A DNA stretch of 64,000 nucleotides. Source: Actinacidiphila rubida (lineage in GTDB: Bacteria > Actinomycetota > Actinomycetes > Streptomycetales > Streptomycetaceae). The stretch covers positions 62,001 to 126,000 of the forward strand of contig NZ_FODD01000010.1 of the NCBI RefSeq assembly GCF_900110255.1, read 5' to 3'. How positions within the stretch are numbered: position 1 is the stretch's first letter; every line of letters begins with the position of its first letter. A program made the position numbers and the translations under genes. Below, one piece after another: positions 35,137-42,617 of this stretch. Under the pieces are notes generated by a model that saw only the letters and a program-made list of their open reading frames with translations, was not told the DNA's origin and searched no databases.

Positions 35137-35817
35137 TCACGGCGAGGCGAAGCTGTAGCCGAAGCCGCGCACGGTCCGGACGTACGGGGGGTCCTCGCCG
35201 AGCTTGGCCCGCAGCCGCTTCACGCACGCGTCCACCAGCCGTATGTCGCCGTGGTAGCTGTGCTCCCAGACCAGTTCCAGCAGCTGCTGGCGGCTGAACA
35301 CCTGGCCGGGCGAGGCCGACAGGGTCAGCAGCAGGCGGAGTTCGGAGGGCGCGAGGGCGACCGTGTCCCCGCGGTGCGACACGACGAGCCCGGCCCGGTC
35401 GATGACCAGGTCGCCGTGCGACTCGGCGCGGGGCCGGGCGGTGACGGAGCCGGACGCGTCCTGGCGGCGCAGCACGGCACGTATGCGCGCGTCGAGCACG
35501 CGGGCCTGGACCGGCTTGACCACGTAGTCGTCCGCGCCGGACTCCAGCCCGACGACCACGTCGACGTCGTCGCCCCTGGCGGTCACCATGACGATCGGCA
35601 CCTGGTCGCGGACCCGGATCCGCCGGCACACGTCGAGGCCCGAGATGCCGGGCAGCATCAGGTCGAGCACGACGACGTCCGGACGGTAGGGGCGCAGCCG
35701 CGCCAGGCCCTCCTCGCCGGTTCCGGCGGCGAGGACCTCGTGACCCTGATGCCGCAGCCCCAACACGAGCGCGCTACGGACATCCGGGTCGTCTTCGACA
35801 ATCAGGACTCGTGGCAC
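35137..35817 (-). CDS. AfsQ1-type response regulator
   Basis: A 226-residue OmpR-family regulator. The receiver has acidic residues at 9-10, phospho-acceptor Asp52 (VVVLDLMLPG), Thr in MVTARG and Lys in YVVKPVQ. The winged-helix DNA-binding domain ends RTVRGFGYSF. The run DVVVGLESGADDYVVKPVQ closely matches my recollection of Streptomyces AfsQ1, which controls secondary metabolism and nitrogen responses. Two AfsQ1-type boxes lie in the divergent gap upstream. Whether this is the true afsQ1 or a paralogue needs comparison. Confidence 0.9.
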   Translation of the reverse strand: MPRVLIVEDDPDVRSALVLGLRHQGHEVLAAGTGEEGLARLRPYRPDVVVLDLMLPGISGLDVCRRIRVRDQVPIVMVTARGDDVDVVVGLESGADDYVVKPVQARVLDARIRAVLRRQDASGSVTARPRAESHGDLVIDRAGLVVSHRGDTVALAPSELRLLLTLSASPGQVFSRQQLLELVWEHSYHGDIRLVDACVKRLRAKLGEDPPYVRTVRGFGYSFASP

Positions 35818-35878
35818 GCCGACAGTGTAGACAGCCGGTATGCGCCCGCCGAGCCCAGAAGAGCCCTGCTGAACAGCC

Positions 35879-35959
35879 GTTACACAACGATCACAGAGGA
35901 CGCCGGCGGACCGGGCGCGACGGCCGGAGCACGGACCCCACTCGTGACGTGTTCGTGAC
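35879..35959. promoter_or_regulatory. Two AfsQ1-type boxes in the divergent gap
   Basis: GTGAC-GTGTTC-GTGAC at 35944-35959 matches the published AfsQ1 box GTnAC-n6-GTnAC perfectly. GTTAC-ACAACG-ATCAC at 35879-35894 matches 7 of 8 fixed bases. Both lie between the response-regulator gene and the DUF3152 gene, so they could serve autoregulation and divergent control. Confidence 0.6.
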
Positions 35960-36005
35960 CAACCGGGCTCATCGTCATCATGCGGCGACCCCAGGCTCGG
36001 TTGTC

Positions 36006-36908
36006 ATGCGTTCGGTACAGCAGCGGGGACCCGTTCCGCCCACCTTGAGCACCGTGACCGCCCACCCCACCGGTGGCCCGACCCGAGGCGCGCGGCGCCA
36101 GAGCCGCCGCCGGCGGGGCCGCGGCTGCCTGACCGGCCTGGTGGTGGTCGCCGGCCTGCTCGGCTGGGCACTGGTCGCCCTCGACGGCAGGGGCGGCGAC
36201 GCCGCGAGCCCCGCGCCCCGGGACATGCCGCCCGGCGGCGCCACAGCCGGCGTGCGGCCTCCCGGGGACACCCGCGCTCCCGCCGCGTCGCCGCGGAAGC
36301 CGGGAGCCACGTCCGGGCCGACCGCGCGCGGCGTGCCGGCGACGGGCAGCGGTGACTTCGCCGCCGCACAGGCGACCGGCGCGCGGGTCGGCGACGGCGG
36401 TCATCTGCTGCGCTACGAGGTGCTGGTCGAGACCGGAACCGGCATCTCGCCCGCACGGGCGGCCGAGGAGATCGCCGGCATCCTGGGCGCGCCCCGCGGC
36501 TGGACGACGAAGGGCGCCGCCTCGTTCCAGCTGGTCGGCAGCGGCCAGCCGCACGACCTGACGGTGCGGATCGCGACCGCCGGGACGGCGGACGCGCTGT
36601 GCTGGGCGGGCATTCACCAGGACACCGAGGGCGAGTACAACTGCGAGGTGCCCGGCGGTGTCGTGGTCAACCTCAAGCGCTGGGTCCAGGGTTCGCCCAC
36701 GTTCGACGGCCCGATCCACGACTACCGGGCGCTGATCATCAACCACGAGATGGGCCACTTCCTGGGCTACGGGCACATGGGCTGCCCCGGTCCCGGCCGC
36801 CCGGCCCCGGTGATGATGCAGCAGATCAAGGGCCTGCACGGATGCGTGGCCAACGCCTGGCCCTACGACAGCGCCGGCCGGTTCGTCCCGGGCCCTCCGG
36901 CGACGTGA
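36006..36908 (+). CDS. DUF3152 zinc-metallopeptidase-like protein
   Basis: A 300-residue membrane-anchored protein. A basic N-terminus and one helix ([19 protein letters not shown]) are followed by a Pro-rich linker and the DUF3152 domain. [11 protein letters not shown] (His247, Glu248, His251, His257) is a full HExxHxxGxxH zinc site, with several Cys and a C-terminal MMQQIKG. A cell-surface protease is likely but unproven. It diverges from the AfsQ1-type system and has boxes for that regulator in its upstream region. The start is not fixed by a strong ribosome binding site. Confidence 0.88.
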   Translation: MRSVQQRGPVPPTLSTVTAHPTGGPTRGARRQSRRRRGRGCLTGLVVVAGLLGWALVALDGRGGDAASPAPRDMPPGGATAGVRPPGDTRAPAASPRKPGATSGPTARGVPATGSGDFAAAQATGARVGDGGHLLRYEVLVETGTGISPARAAEEIAGILGAPRGWTTKGAASFQLVGSGQPHDLTVRIATAGTADALCWAGIHQDTEGEYNCEVPGGVVVNLKRWVQGSPTFDGPIHDYRALIINHEMGHFLGYGHMGCPGPGRPAPVMMQQIKGLHGCVANAWPYDSAGRFVPGPPAT

Positions 36909-37042
36909 ACCGGTGCCGTCCGCGGCTCGGATGCGAAATGCCCCATGTGAGGGCAAAGTGTGCCAAGAGGGCTGCGCCGCAACGCCCCTTGCCCCGCAGG
37001 CCCTCCCACCCGCCACGACACACACAGAGGACGGAATCACCC

Positions 37043-37870
37043 ATGGCAACGTTCACCACCTCTGACGGCACCGAGATCTTCTACAAGGACTGGGGAAGCG
37101 GCCGTCCCGTCGTCTTCAGCCACGGCTGGCCGCTCAACGCCGACGCGTGGGACGACCAGCTGCAGCTGGTGGCCGACCACGGCTACCGCGCCATCGCGCA
37201 CGACCGCAGGGGCGGCGGTCGCTCGGGCCAGACGTGGGACGGCAACGACCTCGACACCTACGCGGACGACCTCGCGCAACTGCTGGAGCACCTGGACCTC
37301 AAGGACGTCGTGCTCGTCGGCCACTCCACCGGCGGCGGCGAGGTGGCGCGGTGCGCCGCCGGGCGTGGCGCGCCCCGGGTGTCGAAGCTGCTGATGCTCA
37401 GCGCGATCCCGCCGCTGATGCTCAAGACCGACAGCAACCCCGAGGGCCTGCCGATCGAGGTGTTCGACGAGATCCGCAAGGGCGTCGCCACCGACCGGTC
37501 GCAGTTCTACCAGGACCTCAGCGAGGCCTTCTACGGCGCCAACCGCAAGGGCAACAAGGTCTCGCAGGGCGTCCGGGACATGTTCTGGCTGTGGAGCATG
37601 ACGGTCGGCATCAAGGGCGCGTACGACTGCGTCAAGGCGTTCTCCGAGACCGACCTCACCGAGGACCTCAAGCGCATCGCCGTCCCCACGCTGATCATCC
37701 ACGGCGACGACGACCAGATCGTGCCGATCGTCGCGGCGGGCGAGAAGTCGGTGAAGCTCGTCAAGGACTCCGTGCTGAAGGTGTACCCGGGCGCACCGCA
37801 CGGCCTGATGGCCGTCGCGCCGTTCAAGGAGATGTTCCACCAGGACCTCCTGGAGTTCCTCGCCGCCTGA
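37043..37870 (+). CDS. Alpha/beta hydrolase (non-heme chloroperoxidase type)
   Basis: A 275-residue cytosolic hydrolase. The oxyanion region is [11 protein letters not shown], the nucleophile Ser is in GHSTGGGE, Asp in [10 protein letters not shown] and His in GAPHGLMA. This set is typical of cofactor-free haloperoxidases and aryl esterases. It could hydrolyse esters or perform perhydrolysis; the native substrate is unknown. The two fluoride-channel genes follow 37 bp later in the same direction and may be co-transcribed. Confidence 0.92.
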   Translation: MATFTTSDGTEIFYKDWGSGRPVVFSHGWPLNADAWDDQLQLVADHGYRAIAHDRRGGGRSGQTWDGNDLDTYADDLAQLLEHLDLKDVVLVGHSTGGGEVARCAAGRGAPRVSKLLMLSAIPPLMLKTDSNPEGLPIEVFDEIRKGVATDRSQFYQDLSEAFYGANRKGNKVSQGVRDMFWLWSMTVGIKGAYDCVKAFSETDLTEDLKRIAVPTLIIHGDDDQIVPIVAAGEKSVKLVKDSVLKVYPGAPHGLMAVAPFKEMFHQDLLEFLAA

Positions 37871-37907
37871 CGCCTGCCCGTACCGCTCCCAGGAGGCCGG
37901 CGCGCCC

Positions 37908-38423
37908 ATGGCCGACGCCGTAGAGACCGCCGACGCCGCCGAGGCGGTCGTGCCCGCGGCCGGCCGCCCGGCGCTCTTCCCCCGGCTGTTCTGCCGCCCG
38001 CGCACCGCCGGGCTGCACGCGCTGTGGATGACCGCGCTGGTCGCCGGGGGCGGCATGGCGGGCGCGATCGCGCGCGCCGGAGTGGGGGAGCTGGGCACGG
38101 ACCCCGCCACCGGCTTCCCCTGGATCACCTTCGGCGTGAACATCGCCGGGTGCGGCGCCATGGGCGTGCTGATGGCGGCGCTGCACCGGGTGAGGCGCGC
38201 GCCGATGTGGGGCGGCCCGGTGCTGGGCAGCGGGTTCCTCGGCGGCTTCACCACCTTCTCGTCCTTCGCGGCCGACACCCAGCGGCTGCTGGGCGACGGC
38301 CACGCCGGCACCGGCCTGCTCTACGCCGCCGGGACGGTCGCCGGAGCGCTCGCCGCCTGCGCGGGCGGCCGGGCGCTGACCGCGTGGCTGCTTCACGGCC
38401 GGACCCGCGGCGACGCCCCGTGA
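37908..38423 (+). CDS. crcB: CrcB/FluC fluoride channel subunit 1
   Basis: A 171-residue membrane protein with four helices after a ~35-residue cytosolic extension. Family motifs are GGxxGAIAR as GGGMAGAIAR, the Asn-bearing TFGVNIAGC, and GFLGGFTTFSSFA. FluC proteins work as antiparallel dimers that export fluoride. The N-terminal extension is longer than usual. It overlaps the second crcB gene by 4 bp, so the pair may form a heterodimer. Confidence 0.9.
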   Translation: MADAVETADAAEAVVPAAGRPALFPRLFCRPRTAGLHALWMTALVAGGGMAGAIARAGVGELGTDPATGFPWITFGVNIAGCGAMGVLMAALHRVRRAPMWGGPVLGSGFLGGFTTFSSFAADTQRLLGDGHAGTGLLYAAGTVAGALAACAGGRALTAWLLHGRTRGDAP

Positions 38424-38794
38424 CCGGCCCCGACTGGGGCTGGCTGGCGCTGGGCGCCGCGGTCGCCTCGCCCGTGCGCTACTGGGCCGGCGTGCTGGCC
38501 AAGTCCTCGGGAGCGCGGCCCTTCCCGGCCGGCACGTTCGCCGTCAACATGGCCGCGAGCCTGCTGCTGGGCATCGCGCTGGAGATGCGGCTGCCGCAGG
38601 CGTGGATCCAGTCGCTCCTCGCCACAGGCTTCTGCGGGGCACTGTCCACGTGGTCCACGCTCGCCTGGGAGACGACCGGCTTCGTCCGCGCCCGCATGAC
38701 GCTTCTGGCGGCGGCCTACCTCGCCGCGTCCGTCGCCGCCGGCGTGCTCCTCGCCTGGGCCGGCACGGCCGTCGGCCGCCAGGTCTGGGGCTGA
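38420..38794 (+). CDS. crcB: CrcB/FluC fluoride channel subunit 2
   Basis: A 124-residue four-helix channel subunit of usual FluC length. Motifs are PVRYW, FAVNMAASLLLG and GFCGALSTWSTLAWE. The GTG start overlaps the stop of the first crcB. Two unlike adjacent subunits are common in Gram-positive bacteria, where both are needed. No fluoride riboswitch fits upstream because the intergenic gap is only 37 bp. Confidence 0.9.
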   Translation: MTGPDWGWLALGAAVASPVRYWAGVLAKSSGARPFPAGTFAVNMAASLLLGIALEMRLPQAWIQSLLATGFCGALSTWSTLAWETTGFVRARMTLLAAAYLAASVAAGVLLAWAGTAVGRQVWG

Positions 38795-39192
38795 ACCCCG
38801 CCGTGCCCTGCGGTGGCAGGGGGACGCCGCACGAAACGGCCGGCGGGAGCGCCGGAGGATCTCCACGGCGTGCGGTCCGGTCGCGGCCGCCCGGGGCGGG
38901 CGGGGTGGCGGAGGCTGCGCGTCAGTGCGTCGAGGGTCCGGGACGGGCGGCACGGGCCGGTCCGGTCCGGCGGCCGCCGCTCCGGCGGGGCGGACCGGCA
39001 GGGCCTGCGGTCTGTCGTGTGGATATCCGTGGCGTCGCGGCGTCCGGCACGCACATCCGCCGACGCGTTCCCGTCGGTCGACGACGCTCCGCGTCGCCTC
39101 CCTCCTCCGTCTCGCAGCCGCACCGCACCGGACACCGCTCCTTCACCCACGGAGATCCACCCGGCAGACCGTAGGGTCGGCGGCACTGACCG
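38795..39192. other. Intergenic region with small terminator
   Basis: No gene is visible in 398 bases. CCCTGC-GGTG-GCAGGG at 38806-38821 is a short perfect hairpin 12 bp after the crcB stop and probably ends that unit. The rest is leader for the TetR gene; no other structure stands out. Confidence 0.45.
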
Positions 39193-39957
39193 GTGCGCGA
39201 GGACGGACGAACGTTGGATGCTTCCGCGGTGAACGACGGCACCACTGGCGACGGGTCGCCGGAGGGCGAAGGCCAGGGCGAGAGCGAGGGCCGGCGGCGG
39301 GGCGGCGGTGGGGCGGACGCGTCCGACGCCGAGGCCGGCGGCGCCGGCTACCGGCGTTCGGCGGGGTCGCCGCGCGGCGAGGCACGGAAGAAGGACCTGC
39401 TCGAACGCGTCACCGACGACCTCGCCGCCAACGGCCTGGTGGACTTCTCCCTGCGGCGGGCCGCCCGGGCCGCGGGCACCACCCACAAGGTGCTGCTCTA
39501 CCACTTCGACGGGGTGGAGGACCTGCTGCGGCAGGCCGTCGGAGGGCTCCGCGACCGGCGCATCGCGAACGCGCTCGCGGCGGTCGCGGGCCCGCCCGAG
39601 CGGTCGCTCGGCGACCGGGTCCGCGAGGTGTGGCGCGTCCTGGTCGAGGAGGAGCCGGGCCTGTCCCTCGTCCTCGACCAGGCGATGGGCCTGGCCATGT
39701 ACGACCGCGCGCGCTACGGCGACCTCAGCCGGCACGCCTCCGGGCAGTACCTGCCCTTCCTGATGTCCGTCTGCCCGCAGCGGTGGACCGGGCAACGGCG
39801 GGTCGAGGTCGCCGAGATGATCCTGGCGACCCTGCGCGGCTTCCTGCTGGAACGGTCGGCCAGCGGCGACGACGCCGGAGTCGCCGCGGGGCTCGAGGCG
39901 CTGGTCCGCGCGCTGGACCGCGAGGAGGCCGCCGACGGCGCCCAGGGCGGGGCGTAG
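39193..39957 (+). CDS. TetR-family transcriptional regulator
   Basis: About 254 residues. A ~55-residue Gly/Glu-rich disordered extension precedes the TetR helix-turn-helix (LLERVTDDLAANGLVDFSLR, then HKVLLYHFDGVEDLL). The helical ligand domain follows. Starts at 39193, 39214 (TTG with GAGGA upstream) and 39229 are all possible; the family domain begins well after each, so the extension may be partly unreal. A perfect 14-bp palindrome lies between it and the downstream hydrolase gene, its likely target. Confidence 0.88.
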   Translation: MREDGRTLDASAVNDGTTGDGSPEGEGQGESEGRRRGGGGADASDAEAGGAGYRRSAGSPRGEARKKDLLERVTDDLAANGLVDFSLRRAARAAGTTHKVLLYHFDGVEDLLRQAVGGLRDRRIANALAAVAGPPERSLGDRVREVWRVLVEEEPGLSLVLDQAMGLAMYDRARYGDLSRHASGQYLPFLMSVCPQRWTGQRRVEVAEMILATLRGFLLERSASGDDAGVAAGLEALVRALDREEAADGAQGGA

Positions 39958-39986
39958 GCAGGGGAGGGGGCGGCGTGACACGTTGC

Positions 39987-40000
39987 GAACCACGTGGTTC
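39987..40000. promoter_or_regulatory. Candidate TetR operator
   Basis: GAACCACGTGGTTC is a perfect 14-bp palindrome located 30 bp after the TetR stop and 61 bp before the ATG of the hydrolase. Size and symmetry suit TetR dimers. Confidence 0.6.
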
Positions 40001-40060
40001 ACTTGAGAAGAGGGGGAGGCCGGAAGGGTCCCGCCGATCCGCGTGAAGGCAGGCGTGCGC

Positions 40061-40990
40061 ATGTCCATGGAACGCGAGAACGTCCGATTCACCAGCGGCC
40101 GCGACGAGTGCGCCGCCTGGTACTACCCGGGGACCGACGGGTCCTGCGTGATCATGGCCGGCGGCCTCGCGGTGACCAAGGAACCCGGCACCGACCAGTT
40201 CGCCCGCCGTTTCCAGGAGGCGGGACTCGGCGTCCTCGCCTTCGACTACCGCGGCATCGGCGAGAGCGGCGGCCGGCCCCGCCAGGTGCTGCCGATGCGG
40301 CGGCAGCGCGCCGACTGGCACGCGGCCCTCGCCTTCGCCCGCACCCTGCCCGGCGTCGATCCCGCGAGGATCGCCCTCTGGGCGTTCTCCGCGTCCGGCG
40401 GGCACGTGCTGCGGGTGGCCGCCGAGACCCGCGACGACGCGGTGCCGCCGGCCGCGGTGGTCGCGCAGACGCCGAACGTCGGCGGTTTCGCCGCCACCCG
40501 CCACACGACGCGGCATCAGAAGCCCCTGGCCATGCTGCGGTTCACCGCGCGCGGTGTGCTCGACGCGCTCGGCGGGCTCGTCGGGCGGGCGCCGCTGCTC
40601 GTACCGCTCAACGGCCGGCCAGGCGAGGTCGCCCTGATCACGACACCCGACGCCGCGGACACCGGTCCCGCCCTCAACCCCGGTGGCCGCTACCCCGAGT
40701 GGCGCCAGGAGGTCGCCGCCAGGACGGGTGTCGCCCTGGCCCTCTACCAGCCCGGGCGGTACGCCGCGCGCATCCCGTGCCCGCTCCTCGTCGTCGTCTG
40801 CGACCAGGACGCGACGGCGGCGCCGGGCCCCGCGGCAGCGGCGGCACGCAGGGCCCCGCACGGGGACGTCGTGCACCTCCCCGGGGGCCACTACGCGCCC
40901 TTCCTCGGCGCCCACGAGCAGGCACTCGCCGCCGAACTCTCCTTCCTCCGAGCCCACTTGCCCGCCGCCGACGCGGCCCCTCTCGCCTGA
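40061..40990 (+). CDS. Alpha/beta hydrolase
   Basis: About 309 residues from the ATG at 40061, with a GTG at 40043 also open. The oxyanion strand is FDYRGIGES, the nucleophile Ser is in AFSASGGH, Asp is in VVCDQDATA and His in LPGGHYAPF. The pattern is that of dienelactone hydrolase/acyl-peptidase-like esterases. It lies downstream of the TetR gene with a palindromic operator in the gap, so its expression is probably induced by the TetR ligand, perhaps its own substrate. Confidence 0.88.
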   Translation: MSMERENVRFTSGRDECAAWYYPGTDGSCVIMAGGLAVTKEPGTDQFARRFQEAGLGVLAFDYRGIGESGGRPRQVLPMRRQRADWHAALAFARTLPGVDPARIALWAFSASGGHVLRVAAETRDDAVPPAAVVAQTPNVGGFAATRHTTRHQKPLAMLRFTARGVLDALGGLVGRAPLLVPLNGRPGEVALITTPDAADTGPALNPGGRYPEWRQEVAARTGVALALYQPGRYAARIPCPLLVVVCDQDATAAPGPAAAAARRAPHGDVVHLPGGHYAPFLGAHEQALAAELSFLRAHLPAADAAPLA

Positions 40991-41080
40991 CCCCGGCCCG
41001 CCCGCCCCCCGCCCGCCGACACCGTTCCCGTCATGCCGCACTACCCTGCGGGGGATCGCATCGGCGAAGGGGAGGACGGC

Positions 41081-41638
41081 ATGGCCGGAAGGGAACTGCG
41101 GTTCGCCGCGTATGCGCCACGGCCGGACGCACGGCCGGACGCACGGCCGGACCCGGTGTCCGCCGTGCTCGCCGAGGCCACCGAGGAGGACGTCCCCGTG
41201 CTCGGCGAGCTCCAGGCCCGGGCGCGCGGCGGCGCCGCGGGCGACTGGGCCGACAGCATCCGGCGGGCACTCGGCCGCCGGCAGAGCCTGGTCGTCACGG
41301 CGAAGATCGCCGGTGAGGCCGTCGGATACGCGAACGCCGAGTTCCTCCCCGAGCATCCCGTCGACCGAGCCCCGGCCGGCTACTACCTCACCGGCGTCAC
41401 CGTGGACCCAGACTGGCGGCGCCGCGGCATCGCGACACTGCTGACCCGGCGGCGCATGGACTGGATCCGGGAACGAGACGCGGCGGTGTGGTGCTTCGTC
41501 TCCGCGCGCAACGGCGCCTCGCTCGACCTCCACCGCGACCTCGGGTTCCGCCGCGAGCGGCCGGGCGCGTCCTTCCAGGGGGTCGAGTTCGCCGGCGGCG
41601 AGGGCTGGCTGCTGCGCGCGGACCCGCCGCGCGCGTGA
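41081..41638 (+). CDS. GNAT N-acetyltransferase
   Basis: A 185-residue acetyltransferase. The acetyl-CoA motif reads LTGVTVDPDWRRRGIATLLT, followed by VSARNGASLDLHRDLGFRRE, which is complete motif A/B of the family. The ATG at 41081 follows GGGGAGG; the upstream ATG at 41033 lacks a good site. An in-frame triple RPDA repeat lies at residues 12-22. The target amine is unknown. Confidence 0.88.
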   Translation: MAGRELRFAAYAPRPDARPDARPDPVSAVLAEATEEDVPVLGELQARARGGAAGDWADSIRRALGRRQSLVVTAKIAGEAVGYANAEFLPEHPVDRAPAGYYLTGVTVDPDWRRRGIATLLTRRRMDWIRERDAAVWCFVSARNGASLDLHRDLGFRRERPGASFQGVEFAGGEGWLLRADPPRA

Positions 41639-41720
41639 CCGGACCGCGCAGGCCCGGAACCCGACGCGCGGGGACGGTTCGGGACACCGCGGCACGGACG
41701 GCGGCCGGGGGCCCCGCCGT

Positions 41721-41990
41721 TCAAGGGGTGTCGCCCTCCCACTGCCACACCCGCCGGTCACCGGGCCGGGCCCGGTACCAGGCCCGGCCGCCCGCCCCGT
41801 AGGCGCCGATCTCCGTCAGCAGCGCGGCGCCGTCCGCCAGGTCGTCGTCGGGACGGCCCGTCACGTCCAGCAGCAGCCCGTCCAGAGGGCCGCCCGCCAG
41901 CTCCACGTAGGCGTGGTCCGGCCGCGGTCCGGGATCGGGGTCGTCATGGTCGGCGCCGTACACGCGCCGCATCATCCACCGGGCATCCAT
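41721..41990 (-). CDS. Small conserved hypothetical protein
   Basis: An 89-residue protein with the pattern YVELAGGPLDGLLLDV, then LLTEIGAYGAGGRAWY and VWQWEGDTP at the end. I have seen similar small proteins in Streptomyces genomes without assigned function. It has no signal peptide or membrane helix. It converges on the GNAT gene. Confidence 0.7.
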   Translation of the reverse strand: MDARWMMRRVYGADHDDPDPGPRPDHAYVELAGGPLDGLLLDVTGRPDDDLADGAALLTEIGAYGAGGRAWYRARPGDRRVWQWEGDTP

Positions 41991-42137
41991 GCCACCAGCC
42001 TCTCAGCGCCCACTGACACTCCGGCCGGGCGAAGGCCTCCGGCCACGATGCTCTCGCCTTCCTCAAACGACGTGACATCGACGGCCACGCCACCCGATGC
42101 TGGGCGTGCGACACGGTGACGGCAGGGGGAGGAACGC

Positions 42138-42524
42138 ATGCAGAGGGACGACACGGCGACCGGGTTCGTCTGGGTGATCGCGGCGATCGTCGTCGTGCTG
42201 GCGGTGGTGATCGTCGTCGCCGCGGTACGTGCGGGCCGCGGACGCGGCGGACGCGGCGGACGCGGCGGGCCGGGGGGCCGCGGCGGCGGCGGGCGTGGGC
42301 CCTTCGTGCCCGACACCCCGGACGGGCTCGACGGCCTCGGCGACTCCGGCAGCCCTTCCGGGCGCTCCCACCACGGGCACGGGCACGGACACGGCCACGG
42401 CCAGGGACACGGGCACGGCTTGGGGCCCGACGGAGGCGGCGGCTCGATCGGGCACGGCGGCGGCCACGGCGGTCACGGGGGCTTCGACGGCGGTGGCGGT
42501 CACGGGGGCGGCGGCCACGGATGA
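42138..42524 (+). CDS. His/Gly-rich single-pass membrane peptide
   Basis: A 128-residue protein with one N-terminal helix (WVIAAIVVVLAVVIVVAAV, residues 12-30), an Arg/Gly-rich segment (GRGRGGRGGRGG), and a C-terminal half built of HG and GGH repeats with about 18 His. The His-rich tail could bind zinc, nickel or copper, or respond to pH. Arg after the helix suggests the tail is cytosolic. No family is recognised and no metal transporter is adjacent. Confidence 0.72.
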   Translation: MQRDDTATGFVWVIAAIVVVLAVVIVVAAVRAGRGRGGRGGRGGPGGRGGGGRGPFVPDTPDGLDGLGDSGSPSGRSHHGHGHGHGHGQGHGHGLGPDGGGGSIGHGGGHGGHGGFDGGGGHGGGGHG

Positions 42525-42543
42525 ACGGAGCTCACCCTCCGCA

Positions 42544-42584
42544 CGCCTGCCGCCTCCAGCGGGGTGGGCCGGAGACGGCAGGCG
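42544..42584. terminator. Hairpin between convergent genes
   Basis: CGCCTGCCG at 42544-42552 pairs with CGGCAGGCG at 42576-42584. It lies between the convergent stops at 42524 and 42618. The 23-nt loop is large, so confidence is modest. Confidence 0.4.
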
Positions 42585-42617
42585 CGGGACGGCCGGCGGG
42601 GGATGCCCCGCTCGGCG

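Noticed and set aside
37871..37907. Possible fluoride riboswitch before the crcB pair
   Set aside because: The gap is only 37 bp and contains none of the conserved fluoride-riboswitch pieces.
39193..39230. Alternative downstream start for the TetR gene
   Set aside because: TTG 39214 has a better ribosome binding site, but choosing it changes only the disordered extension; the longer form was kept with a note.
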